DNA of 24,268 nucleotides from Kiritimatiellia bacterium (lineage in GTDB: Bacteria; Verrucomicrobiota; Kiritimatiellia; SLAD01). Shown here in pieces: positions 1-8,451 of this stretch. Positions within the stretch are counted from its first letter, which is position 1; every line of letters starts with the position of its first letter. The stretch spans positions 1 through 24,268 of the forward strand of contig SKXR01000107.1 in NCBI GenBank assembly GCA_007128275.1. The letters are read 5' to 3'. The notes below the pieces were generated by a model. It had not been told where the DNA came from. It searched no databases and worked only from the letters and a program-made list of their open reading frames with translations. A program made the position numbers and the translations under genes.

Positions 1-2
1 AA

Positions 3-419
3 TGGCGCTCAGAGTTCACACAAAACCTGTTCTGGGATATGGAAGACGGCGTCGGCGAGAAATCGCAGATCAAGTTCGACCGCCCCATCGGCGACCTGTA
101 TCTGTTCAGACTCAGCTCCTCGGCTGTCTGGTCGGAACTCAGCCGGGGCGTGGACTGGGGTCACTTTGCGTCGTACTACGCAACATTCAGCCCGCGCCGC
201 AGCGCGGCCATCAAGGCCGGTTTCCGCGGACATACGCATCCTTCCACCGTCACCGAACAATATCTGGTGCGCATTCCCTATCGACAACGCATTCATCGCG
301 ACTGGCTGTTCCTTGAAATCGAGCCCGGCCTCGACTTCTTCAGGGAAGACAACTACGAGATCGCCCCGCTCATCAACCTGAAGCTCGATATCCTCATCGG
401 ATCGATTGAACGCATTTAG
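3..419 (+). CDS. Outer-membrane beta-barrel-like protein, C-terminal fragment
   Basis: The frame is open from the left edge to a TAG stop, so about 138 C-terminal residues of a longer protein are visible; the start lies outside the window. The fragment alternates polar and hydrophobic residues in short stretches typical of antiparallel beta-strands (DLYLFRLSSSAVW, TEQYLVRIPYRQRI, WLFLEIEPGLDFF) and ends in a strand-like LINLKLDILIG segment. This suggests the end of an outer-membrane barrel, although the last residue is Ile rather than the classical aromatic. No catalytic motif is visible and I do not recognise a named family. It converges on the aldo/keto reductase gene with only 6 bp between the two stops. 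Confidence 0.6.
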   Translation, partial: WRSEFTQNLFWDMEDGVGEKSQIKFDRPIGDLYLFRLSSSAVWSELSRGVDWGHFASYYATFSPRRSAAIKAGFRGHTHPSTVTEQYLVRIPYRQRIHRDWLFLEIEPGLDFFREDNYEIAPLINLKLDILIGSIERI

Positions 420-425
420 GAACGG

Positions 426-1610
426 TCATCCGCCCTGACTGGCGCGTGGGACGGGGGCTTCAAAGAACCGGGCGTGGGCTTCGCGCAGGATGCCGGGAAT
501 CTCACCGCGGAAGGGACTCTGCGCGAGGACTTCGTCGAGGTTGTGTTGGTCCAGTTCGGCGGCGTTCCTGCCCGGGAACCAATGGTCCCCCTGCCCCAAC
601 AGGTTGTACCTCATCTTCGCCCACCCGATCAGGTCCAACGCCGCACCGTAGGTCCATAGCCGCAGGATTTCGAAGACGTTGATCTCGCCCGGCACCTCGG
701 TCCAGTCCGGCAATCCTTCGTGCCAGTGCTTCACCCATGCTTCGCCGTGCTGCGCGATCAGCGCGGCCTGAATCCGTTGATCGATCTCCGCAGTCAACGC
801 CTTGCGTTCGTCCCAATGCTTCAACGCCTCCACGTGCTCATCAAAATCCGACGGACGCGACGCGCCCAAACTCAACGTATGCACCTCGTCTTGCGATAAA
901 CAGTACAGATCATTGAACTGCATCGGCGTGAGCGGCGCGCACAGGGCCTTCATCTTCTCGCTCGGCTCGTACAATTTGCCGCCCTTGTCGTTGGGACTGA
1001 TGATGAACACGCCCACATCCATGCGCGCAGCCGCTTCAACGGCGGGCCAGTTGAACGGATTGACGTAGTACCAGTGCAGGTTGACGTAGTCGAATTCACC
1101 CGACTCGATCGCGCGCACGATCACGTCCACCGGTCCGTGCGTGGAAAACCCCACATGCCGAATCCGTCCAGCCCGTTGCATTTGTCGAATCGCGGGCATC
1201 ATGCCGTCCGGCTTCAACGCCTTATCCAAGAGTTCCTGCGTATTGACCCCGTGTATGCCGAGCAAGTCGACATGGTCCAGTCCGAGATTGTTCATGGACG
1301 TGTCGAACACCTGCATGAACGCGTCGGCGGAATCTTTTGGCCCGAGCTTGGTCTGGACGATGATCTTGTCGCGCGGCAGGTCCGGCAAGATGCGGCCCAA
1401 TTGTTTCTCGGACGTGCCGTAGCCGCGCGCGGTTTCGATGTGGTTGATGCCGAGTTGAAGCGCGCGGTGAATACAGGCCTCAACATTTGCCTGGCTGTCG
1501 GCGTCGATCTTGTCGGCGTCGAGATCGTCCCACGTCTGCTGATACCGCATCCCCCCGCAGGAAAACACGGGCATCTGCAGCTCGGTCCGACCGAATCGAC
1601 GCCGGGGCAT
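426..1610 (-). CDS. Aldo/keto reductase family oxidoreductase
   Basis: This is a NAD(P)H-dependent aldo/keto reductase with a TIM-barrel fold, expected to be cytosolic; the substrate is unknown. Numbering from the chosen ATG, the N-terminal RRFGRTELQMPVFSCGG matches the family start. The active-site tetrad can be followed: Glu59 (normally Asp) in HIETARGYG, Tyr64, Lys88 in QTKLGP and His120 in LLGIHGVN. The region after about residue 290 is a helical extension without the four-cysteine iron-sulfur motif of some relatives. At about 394 residues it is longer than single-domain members (around 320). In-frame upstream starts exist at 1631, 1643 and 1667 (TTG); 1610 was chosen because the family motif begins four residues later. 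It lies about 100 bp downstream of the inverse autotransporter on the same strand, without an obvious functional link. Confidence 0.9.
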   Translation of the reverse strand: MPRRRFGRTELQMPVFSCGGMRYQQTWDDLDADKIDADSQANVEACIHRALQLGINHIETARGYGTSEKQLGRILPDLPRDKIIVQTKLGPKDSADAFMQVFDTSMNNLGLDHVDLLGIHGVNTQELLDKALKPDGMMPAIRQMQRAGRIRHVGFSTHGPVDVIVRAIESGEFDYVNLHWYYVNPFNWPAVEAAARMDVGVFIISPNDKGGKLYEPSEKMKALCAPLTPMQFNDLYCLSQDEVHTLSLGASRPSDFDEHVEALKHWDERKALTAEIDQRIQAALIAQHGEAWVKHWHEGLPDWTEVPGEINVFEILRLWTYGAALDLIGWAKMRYNLLGQGDHWFPGRNAAELDQHNLDEVLAQSPFRGEIPGILREAHARFFEAPVPRASQGG

Positions 1611-1716
1611 GGTGTGTATTGCTGCCTCCATGCCTCCCACCATGCCGAACGCGCGAGCGTCGGTCAATGTCGTTACGTGATCAGGGCGGCCTGCAATGGG
1701 TCCGCAAGCACCTCGA

Positions 1717-4700
1717 TCAGGGTAACGCTATCTGCTCCACGGTGCTCGAGTCATAGTCCGAGTCAGAAATTATGGAAATGGCGGAACCGCCGACACTGCT
1801 ATAAAACTGGCGAACCAAAATGTCGGGAACTCCATTGTCCAACGCTTCCGACAAGTTGATAAACGAGAAAACAGTGCCAGCCGGCACCGCCGAGTTGTCC
1901 ATGATGAGACGCAGGCCGGTCAGCGCGTTGTTGTTCGCCGTGACATTCTCCAGGAACACGCTGATGTCGTCGTTGGCGCTCACCAAATCGGTGTGCAGTC
2001 CATAGCCGCTGTTCGCGTTGAACGTGGCGTCGGAGATCGAAACGAGGATCTCATCCTCCGCGTCCACCACCAATCTCATACCCGCGCGCTGGCCGGGCGT
2101 GTCCGGATCGAATCCGTTGTTATTGAACGTGGATGGCCCCGCGGGAAGGAACCCGGGCGGAAGGCCAACGAACCCGATCCCGCCGAACACGTCGTCGAAA
2201 TCCCCGAAGGCCTCGTCGCCCATCCAGACAAACGCGTCCTGACCGGCGTCCAGATCGAGCCACAGCCCTTCGCGCAGGTTCCCGGACGCGTGCACGTCGG
2301 ACAGTGCCACGCCGACATCCCCGGCGGCGGAGACGTCCGCAAAGATCCCCTGCAGCGCATTATTATGCGCCTGAATACCGGCCATGAGCAGAAACGCGTC
2401 GTCCGATGCGGATTCGACGTCGATCAGCATGCCATGCAATCCATTACCGCCGGCCTCGGCATTGAAGACGTTCGCTGAAGCCAACCATTCGGCGGCCACG
2501 TTCAGCCTGACACCGTATAACGCATTGTTGTTCGCCGTGATGTTGAGCAGCGCGGCAAAGGCGTCGCCATCGTCGCTCGTCACGTTGACGTCCAGGCCCC
2601 AGCCGGGACCGCTCGTGTCCGTGTTGTTCGATGCGTCAATTCCCGCGGCGAGCCCGAACGCCGCATCCTCTCCGGAGATATTCGCGAAGAGGCCGCCGTT
2701 GTTACCGGAGAGGTTCATCGGACCCATCGGCGTGAAGGACGGCACGGGTTCGCCGAGCAGCGGGAACAGGACGTCAAAAAGTTGATCGCTCGACGCGAAC
2801 AATCCGATGGCAATCCCGTCGTCACTGTTGATGTTGGCGTTGATACCGAAAATGTCGTTCCCGGTGGCATGCACATCGAGGAACGCGCCCAAGGCCAGGA
2901 ACTCGCCATTGATGTTCGCGTTCACGCCCATGACGCCGTTGTCCGACGCAATCACCGGCCCGAACGGTGTACCCGGGATCATCAAGGGCGGATCCAGGGC
3001 CAGTTCGTCGTTCAGGATGTCCGCCAACGTACGAAGTGGATCGGTGGACGCCATCAGACCGATGGCCGCCTCCCCGGACACATCCATGTTCACGCCATAG
3101 ACATCGTTGCCGGATGTATGCGTATCAAACAGGGCGGCAAGACCGAAGAAGTCGCCTTCGGCTATGGCATTGATGCCCATGACATCGTTGTTGTTGGCCT
3201 CAATCCTGCCCAGCAGATTGAGCGCCACGCCGTTCGGGCTCCGCGCGATACTTTCAATGCCATGGTAATTCTGATTATTATTCGCCTGAATGCCGATCCC
3301 GGCGGCCAACGCGAGGAAATCGCCTTCCACGTCCAAGCTCAGTCCGCCGACATTGTTGTTGTTAAACTGCGAATACCCGGTAGAGGTCGACGGCAAGTCT
3401 CCGGGATCAAAGCCAAGCAAACCGCCCAGCAGCTGTAGGCTTTCCAGAAAAGCCTGCGAAGAACCAACCAGGCCGAGGGCCACGCCGCTCGGGCTTTCTA
3501 CTTCCGCCAACACGCCGAAAACGTCGTTCCGATTCGCCTCAATATCCAGCAGCAACAAGGCGGCGAGGGAATCGCCATTGACCTGGATATCCATGCCCAT
3601 CACGGAGTTATCGTTGACTTGGATCGGTCCGCCCGAAGCCAGCAACGCCTCTAGTTCCGGCGGCAAGGGGCCGCCGCCGATGAGATCTCCTACGAAATCC
3701 ATCAGCTCCGGAGGAATGCCACCCAGCATCGCCGCCACACCCCCTGATTCGATATCGGCTAGAACGCCGAATGTGTTGTTGTTCGCCTGAATGTCGGACA
3801 AACTCAAGAGGCTGACAAAATCGGCGGCCAGACTGGCCGACAAGCCGAATACCGTGTCGGACGCCTGCAGCCCATGAACCACCGCCAGCGCGTTGTCATA
3901 GTCGGTCGCTTCCAAGCGCAGACCATACGCGCCCCCCCCTTGGAAGGTGTTATTGCGCGCGTTCACGAAGAACGAGCCGCTCGCGCCCGTGCCGTCGATG
4001 AACGCACCCAGAAAGGCGTTATCGAAGAACTGGTTGTTCTCGAGTACGACGCTGACGTCGCCCAGCGTCTCGACCATCACGCCTTGTACGGTGTTATGGA
4101 TGATGTTGTTGGCCATGTGCAGATTCTCGCCCGTGGACGAGAATATCCCGTTGCCGGCGGCGTTGTTGATGCGGAAACCCGACACGGACGTGTTGGCGGC
4201 CATCTCGATCGCGTGCGGGCCAAGCCCCGTTGCGTTAATCGTCGGATGCACGCCGCTGCCGAACACCTTGCCGCCGAAGCCCTGAATCGGCGCACCTTCA
4301 CCGCGCAGGATGACGTTCTCGGTCATGGTGACGATTTCGTTGTATGGATTTCCTTCCTGGAAGACAAAGACCATGCTGCGCGGGTCGTCCACGCCGCCCT
4401 GCACGGTCTGTTTCGGATCCTCGAACGTGCCCGGATTGGCGTCGTTGCCGCGATTCTTGTCCACAAAGGTAATATCTGTGGCGAGTTCCTCGGTTCCCCG
4501 ACCCAGCGTCTTTCGGTCCGTACGGGTAGCACTGCGCGACGCGGTCGTCGTGAGCTCTTCCTGCTCCTCGGGCTCGGCCATCACGCTACGTATCTGCGGA
4601 TCCCGCTTCACCATGTCCGTCAACCGATAACGCATGTTCTCGGTCTGCTTGCCGGCCTCCCAACGTTCCGCCGCTCCTTCAAACGGGTTCCGACCACGCG

Positions 4701-5598
4701 CGATATTCGCCAAGTTGAGCGGCAGCGACACATAGGCGCCGATCGAATAATTGCCTCCCGTGAGTTCGTCGTCGGAATAATAGACGGCATCAATGAAGAA
4801 CGATGGTTTGATGTGTACTTCCAAGCGCCCCCGGAATCCGTCGACATCGTCCAGACCATCGCGCCCGTAATACTTGTAGTACCCGGCGAAGGGCTTCAGC
4901 CGCACATAATCCTGGATCTGCTCAATCGGCAGGTGCGCACCTATTTCGGCGTCCCAGCCTCGTAAGGCCACCTCGTACTCATGGAAGTGGCGGGTGGTCG
5001 TCGTGGTCGTCGTGCGGGTCTGCGTGCTGCGCACCACGCTGAAATCCTGCCATACGTCATGCCCGGCCGCAAAGGGATCATCCCATTCGAGCGCGGTCGA
5101 CACACTCGAACTGCGTAACACGGATTCCTCTTCCGTCGAAAACTCGCCGACCCGCTTCCTATTTTCCAGCGGCACATAGATGTTGGCGCGTAGATCGACG
5201 ATGCCGGACAGATATTCCAGACCCGCACCGATCTGGTTGAACGAGGCGCCGCGCGCCGTTTCCCGACGGTCATAGAACACATTGACACCGCCGATCGACT
5301 GCCCATCGGCCATCAAGTGTCGATAGCCCAGTCCCAGATTGTATTCCTCAGCGCTCCGATCCGTGAAACTGAAGCGCGGGTTGAGAAACCACAGGCCCTG
5401 TCCGGTGAAGTGAAGCGGGACGACCAGGTCGCCAATGCCCTCGGTATAGTCCTCGGTCGTCAAGCCCCCGAGGGTAAGCAGGGGGTCCAGTCGCATCATC
5501 TCGGCCGCCTCCAATTCCGCGGCGCATGCGGGATCCAGGGGACAGGTCGATACGACAAAGGCAAGAAGGGCGGTCGAGGCAGTCAATCTAAGTGTCAT
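1717..5598 (-). CDS. Inverse autotransporter-like protein with beta-helix passenger
   Basis: A 1293-residue surface protein. Residues 1-27 form a signal peptide (hydrophobic TASTALLAFVV, AxA-type site near ACAA). Residues about 40-300 match the inverse autotransporter (intimin/invasin) beta-domain: LGLGYRHLMADGQSIGGVNV, FYDRR, GAGLEYL, DLRANIYVP. This is followed by the typical linker RYRLTDMVKRDPQI near 323-337. A Thr run lies at 196-202 inside the barrel. Residues about 375-1290 start with VDKNRGNDANPGTFEDP, as in right-handed parallel beta-helix (DUF1565-like) proteins. They continue as imperfect repeats rich in Asn ladders (NNN) and the pattern G-(V/I)-x-x-(D/N)-(V/I). No catalytic residues can be assigned. 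By family knowledge the barrel sits in the outer membrane and presents the C-terminal passenger outside; adhesion is an inference. An AAAGGA ribosome site lies 7 nt before the ATG and a promoter candidate lies about 150 bp upstream. Confidence 0.88.
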   Translation of the reverse strand: MTLRLTASTALLAFVVSTCPLDPACAAELEAAEMMRLDPLLTLGGLTTEDYTEGIGDLVVPLHFTGQGLWFLNPRFSFTDRSAEEYNLGLGYRHLMADGQSIGGVNVFYDRRETARGASFNQIGAGLEYLSGIVDLRANIYVPLENRKRVGEFSTEEESVLRSSSVSTALEWDDPFAAGHDVWQDFSVVRSTQTRTTTTTTTRHFHEYEVALRGWDAEIGAHLPIEQIQDYVRLKPFAGYYKYYGRDGLDDVDGFRGRLEVHIKPSFFIDAVYYSDDELTGGNYSIGAYVSLPLNLANIARGRNPFEGAAERWEAGKQTENMRYRLTDMVKRDPQIRSVMAEPEEQEELTTTASRSATRTDRKTLGRGTEELATDITFVDKNRGNDANPGTFEDPKQTVQGGVDDPRSMVFVFQEGNPYNEIVTMTENVILRGEGAPIQGFGGKVFGSGVHPTINATGLGPHAIEMAANTSVSGFRINNAAGNGIFSSTGENLHMANNIIHNTVQGVMVETLGDVSVVLENNQFFDNAFLGAFIDGTGASGSFFVNARNNTFQGGGAYGLRLEATDYDNALAVVHGLQASDTVFGLSASLAADFVSLLSLSDIQANNNTFGVLADIESGGVAAMLGGIPPELMDFVGDLIGGGPLPPELEALLASGGPIQVNDNSVMGMDIQVNGDSLAALLLLDIEANRNDVFGVLAEVESPSGVALGLVGSSQAFLESLQLLGGLLGFDPGDLPSTSTGYSQFNNNNVGGLSLDVEGDFLALAAGIGIQANNNQNYHGIESIARSPNGVALNLLGRIEANNNDVMGINAIAEGDFFGLAALFDTHTSGNDVYGVNMDVSGEAAIGLMASTDPLRTLADILNDELALDPPLMIPGTPFGPVIASDNGVMGVNANINGEFLALGAFLDVHATGNDIFGINANINSDDGIAIGLFASSDQLFDVLFPLLGEPVPSFTPMGPMNLSGNNGGLFANISGEDAAFGLAAGIDASNNTDTSGPGWGLDVNVTSDDGDAFAALLNITANNNALYGVRLNVAAEWLASANVFNAEAGGNGLHGMLIDVESASDDAFLLMAGIQAHNNALQGIFADVSAAGDVGVALSDVHASGNLREGLWLDLDAGQDAFVWMGDEAFGDFDDVFGGIGFVGLPPGFLPAGPSTFNNNGFDPDTPGQRAGMRLVVDAEDEILVSISDATFNANSGYGLHTDLVSANDDISVFLENVTANNNALTGLRLIMDNSAVPAGTVFSFINLSEALDNGVPDILVRQFYSSVGGSAISIISDSDYDSSTVEQIALP

Positions 5599-5747
5599 GT
5601 GTGGATCCTTTCGCTTGGAGAGAGGGGAGGCAATGGGAGTAAACGGATAGGAGCGCCCACTACAGAAGAAGCGCCACTTCGCGCAGCAACGGGTGTCCGG
5701 TTCGACGCTACCTGACCTAGTGCAGCATTCGCAAACATGCCGAAACG

Positions 5748-5775
5748 ATTAACATGTATCCAAGAAACGCGTCAA
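5748..5775 (-). promoter_or_regulatory. Candidate sigma70-type promoter for the inverse autotransporter
   Basis: Reading the minus strand, TTGACG (5775-5770) is followed after 16 nt by GTTAAT (5753-5748), which gives 5/6 and 4/6 matches to the -35 and -10 consensus. It points towards the autotransporter gene and would leave a leader of about 140 nt. It is a sequence match only. The rest of the 5599-5857 gap shows nothing else I can identify. Confidence 0.35.
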
Positions 5776-5857
5776 GAAGACTTGCCTTATCCTGCGTTTA
5801 GAGAGAGTACCGAACGCACGACCCTCACCAGCCCCAACGCGTTGCATCACGCCCCTT

Positions 5858-6094
5858 CTACAACCCGGTCATTTCGACGGCAACCGCGAAGAATGCGTAG
5901 GCCAGCAGCCGGAGGGTCAACACGCCCATAAGGATGAAGAACACGTTCTGCATGATCCGCTCGCCGGGCGTGCCGACGCGTACGCGGTGTTCTTTGAGGC
6001 TCCATACCTTGGCGGCTTCACGGCCCGAGGCGTCGAGATGAATCCCGCCTGCCACCATCGCAACCGAAGGCCACCACGCGTTATCAAGCACCAT
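5858..6094 (-). CDS. Small single-pass membrane protein, uncharacterised
   Basis: This 78-residue ORF has strongly GC-biased third codon positions along most of its length, which favours real coding. It has a polar N-terminal half (GIHLDASGREAAKVWSLKEH) and a C-terminal hydrophobic stretch at about residues 49-74 (NVFFILMGVLTLRLLAYAFF) that reads as one membrane helix. I do not recognise a family. There is no convincing ribosome binding site before the ATG, and an in-frame TGA about 85 nt upstream limits extension. A second short frame (ATG at 6158) runs into this region, so a frameshifted longer gene is possible but unproven. Confidence 0.45.
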   Translation of the reverse strand: MVLDNAWWPSVAMVAGGIHLDASGREAAKVWSLKEHRVRVGTPGERIMQNVFFILMGVLTLRLLAYAFFAVAVEMTGL

Positions 6095-6182
6095 ATCGTC
6101 CGCGCGAACGACGACCGCTGATAAACGCGACGGTCTCCCATTCGCTTGACGCGTTCATGGCCGCATAAGAACGTGATTCTTC

Positions 6183-7322
6183 TCAGCTCCCCTTCTTCAA
6201 CAGGGCCTTGGCGATGGCTTCTCCTATCTCGCGGTAGTGGCGTTGCGAAAGGACCTTGGTACCGATTCGGCTATAGGGGATCCGAAACGACAACGCGCAG
6301 ACACCCATGTCTTCCGTGAAGAATTCCGTCATCGTACGATGGGCTGGGTCCGGCAACGCAACGGCTTCCTGCTTGAACTCGTCCGCCGCATAATCGGGGC
6401 CGAGCTCCTGCCGGATGACGTTGGCCCATCTCTCTGCGGCACGATGCTGGTCAGGCGCCTTACTCGCTGCGGGCAACACGCAATAGACGCCGCGCTTGTC
6501 GAACGGCTCGGCGGCATGAAATTCCACGCCCAGCGCGGGTTTACATCGGGCGCGCCACCGGAACATATCTCGCTGATACACCCACGCCTCGTGACGGCCG
6601 GGCGGCGTTCCCCAGGCCCGATCCACATCAAGCGGATACAAACTCTTTCCATGCACGCCCCGTTCCAACGCGTCGGGATCAGCCATCGGCACGGCCCAAA
6701 TCATGAAGGGATCCCGCTTGATCCGCGCCATGTGTTGCAAGAATCCTTCCAACGCCCATGATCCCGGCGTTTCGCCCGCCTGTTCGCGCGCAACCAGGTA
6801 CACACCGCTCTTCCGGCCGCCCGTCGCACCGTAATCGTTCGCCCAGCGAACAAGCGGAGCCCCCTCTTCGCTGCGCCCGATCTCGTCTTCTTTCCAATAG
6901 CCCTTGGATTTCGCCATCAACGCCTTCAACTCCGACGGCCCGTACGGAAAACAGAACGCCACCTCCGTCTCTGGTGCAGGGTGCGGTAACAACCAGGACA
7001 CCGCAAAACGCCCGTCCGGCTCCGTGACCAGCGTACCGCCGCTGCAACGATACCAGCCCTGTCCTTGCGGGCGATAGACCGGCAGCACGTCGAGCGCCGC
7101 GACCGGTTCTCCCCAGAGATCGAGATGGCGCAAGGTCACACACATTTTGCCCCCCTGGTTTTCGTCCGGTTTCGTTGCCCGTATCTGGAATGAGAACCAC
7201 AACGCTTCCGTGCCGCCCTTGGGATCGGCGGCGCATACGATTTCCGGGACAAGCCCGTTCTTCCGGATTTTCACGCCGCAGGCGTTGCCGCCCGGCATGG
7301 CCGTGGCTATTTGTAAACTCAT
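6183..7322 (-). CDS. M14 metallocarboxypeptidase-like protein, probable zinc-site variant
   Basis: A 379-residue protein resembling cytosolic-type M14 carboxypeptidases. It has an N-terminal beta-rich domain (residues about 1-130, containing WFSFQIRAT and GWYRCSGG) and then a peptidase-like domain. The block VAREQAGETPGSWALEGFL (about 177-195) corresponds to the family motif H-(P/A)-G-E-T-P-x-S-W. Glu184 is kept, but the expected first zinc ligand His is Gln181, read as CAG. The later His ligand can be assigned to His269 in GVEFHAAEPFDKRG. The usual Asn-Arg substrate-binding region reads LDVDRAWG, so Arg may remain while Asn is not obvious. Activity is therefore doubtful. The start is supported by AAGGA 6 nt before the ATG. 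It shows no signal peptide and appears to be transcribed alone. Confidence 0.7.
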   Translation of the reverse strand: MSLQIATAMPGGNACGVKIRKNGLVPEIVCAADPKGGTEALWFSFQIRATKPDENQGGKMCVTLRHLDLWGEPVAALDVLPVYRPQGQGWYRCSGGTLVTEPDGRFAVSWLLPHPAPETEVAFCFPYGPSELKALMAKSKGYWKEDEIGRSEEGAPLVRWANDYGATGGRKSGVYLVAREQAGETPGSWALEGFLQHMARIKRDPFMIWAVPMADPDALERGVHGKSLYPLDVDRAWGTPPGRHEAWVYQRDMFRWRARCKPALGVEFHAAEPFDKRGVYCVLPAASKAPDQHRAAERWANVIRQELGPDYAADEFKQEAVALPDPAHRTMTEFFTEDMGVCALSFRIPYSRIGTKVLSQRHYREIGEAIAKALLKKGS

Positions 7323-7494
7323 GCGCGTTCCTTCAACCGGACTGATGCGTCAATCCCTTGCAATCCTAGCACAGGCCCAATGGCGCGACAACAGGGAGCT
7401 CATCATCGTCGAAGCGCTGCGGGATGAATAACCATGGGTCGATCCGAAACGGCCAAGACGGCCTGTCACGGAGCAACGGCGTCCCACCGCGGCA

Positions 7495-7531
7495 GAGGAC
7501 CGTTTCTCTGTCCCCGCGACTTGTCCCCCAC
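7495..7531. repeat. REP-like hairpin with repeated TGTCCCC
   Basis: The stretch contains GGACCGTTTCTCTGTCC, in which GGAC pairs with GTCC, directly followed by a second TTGTCCCCC. The pattern resembles short dispersed repeats associated with REP-type (TnpA_REP) elements in other bacteria, but only one copy is seen here and no transposase is in the window. Confidence 0.3.
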
Positions 7532-7564
7532 GACTGCCTATCCACTTAACCGCCCCCCCCTTGC

Positions 7565-7655
7565 TCGGATACGCTTACGCGACTCACTTCATCAACCTTC
7601 TGAACCGCATTTAAGCGGGTCGATGAAGTGTATCCGATGAAGTGTGGCGAGTAAG
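7565..7655. repeat. Inverted repeat with duplicated right arm
   Basis: TCGGATAC (7565-7572) and CACTTCATC (7585-7593) pair exactly with GTATCCGA (7630-7637) and GATGAAGTG (7622-7630). The right arm is then repeated: GATGAAGTGT occurs at 7622-7631 and 7636-7645. The second copy continues to 7655 and pairs with 7574-7593 at 17 of 20 positions. Two mutually exclusive stems are therefore possible. It could be a decayed mobile repeat or a transcribed regulatory hairpin; the sequence does not decide. Confidence 0.6.
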
Positions 7656-7705
7656 GAACGCTTATTCTATGTCCCGGGGTTCGCTATGCGGTTTTCAGCG
7701 GACCG

Positions 7706-8419
7706 CTAGACCTTGCCCTTTAAATACGCCTGCCGCTTTGATTCCGGAAACTTCTCGATGGCATAGCGGAGCATGGTGCGCGGCATTCTCTTGTAATGCC
7801 GCTTCAGGAATCGCTCCTCCACGGCCCGATCGCGGTTGCCGATTTCGCGCAACATCCATCCGACGGCTTTGTGCATGAGATCGTGCGGATCATCGAGCAG
7901 GATTTCGGCCAGGCGCAAGGTATCGTCGAAGTCGTCTTGTTTAATGAAGTGGAACGTAGACATGATCGCCAGGCGTCGCCGCCAAAGATCACGCGAAACC
8001 GCCCACTCATACAACACCGACCGGGGGTCACACTTCGATAAGTGTGATCCCACGATATGGGGCGCGGTGACATCAATCAAATCCCAGTTGTTGATCCATT
8101 TCAGGTGCGTGGTGTAGAGACGGTAAACCCGATCGCGTTGCTTATCGTCGCCGCGCTGATACTGCCGCACCAGAATAAGCAATGCGAGCAACCGCTCTTC
8201 GTGGAACTTGGAGCGAAGCAACTTTCTGACTTCCACATGCGTGAGTCCTACAAATTCCTTCGCAAGTTTTCGGATCTGCGGCACGGTCGCGCCGATGAAG
8301 ACGTCGCCTGCTGCATACTCGCCCGGCCCGGTCTTGAAGAAGCGTTGAAGGATAGGTACACGCAATGGATCGGCCACGGCCCTCAACGCGCCCCTCGCCT
8401 GTTTGGCTGTCCACCTCAT
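7706..8419 (-). CDS. alkD: DNA alkylation repair protein, AlkD family
   Basis: A HEAT-repeat DNA glycosylase of the AlkC/AlkD superfamily that by family knowledge removes cationic alkylated bases (3-methyladenine, 7-methylguanine) from DNA. The 237-residue length is normal. RFFKTGPGEYAAGDVFIGAT near the N-terminus and the central KWINNWDLIDVTAPHIVG are family hallmarks. Trp112 and Asp116 correspond to the substrate-contacting Trp109 and Asp113 of Bacillus cereus AlkD, and Trp188 in HKAVGWMLRE to its Trp187. The ATG at 8419 was chosen because homologues begin about there. A GTG at 8455 would overlap the upstream stop as GTGA and add 12 basic residues, so coupling to the membrane-protein gene is possible. 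Confidence 0.93.
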   Translation of the reverse strand: MRWTAKQARGALRAVADPLRVPILQRFFKTGPGEYAAGDVFIGATVPQIRKLAKEFVGLTHVEVRKLLRSKFHEERLLALLILVRQYQRGDDKQRDRVYRLYTTHLKWINNWDLIDVTAPHIVGSHLSKCDPRSVLYEWAVSRDLWRRRLAIMSTFHFIKQDDFDDTLRLAEILLDDPHDLMHKAVGWMLREIGNRDRAVEERFLKRHYKRMPRTMLRYAIEKFPESKRQAYLKGKV

Positions 8420-8451
8420 GTCACCAGATCTGCGGCCTCCTGCCCGACGCT

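Larger units (their letters stand above)
7323..7705. other. Gene-free stretch of 383 bp holding hairpin-forming repeats
   Basis: No frame here shows a recognisable protein or consistent codon bias. The first part is the upstream region of the M14-like gene. The middle holds a short GGAC...GTCC hairpin beside a repeated TGTCCCC. The last part holds the duplicated-arm inverted repeat listed separately. Directly after the AlkD stop lies the perfect short palindrome AGCGG-A-CCGCT (7698-7708), with no T tract. Confidence 0.6.

Noticed and set aside
3874..4965. Long plus-strand ORF opposite the inverse autotransporter
   Set aside because: It is a shadow of the strongly supported minus-strand gene: no recognisable motifs and a composition driven by the opposite strand's repeats.
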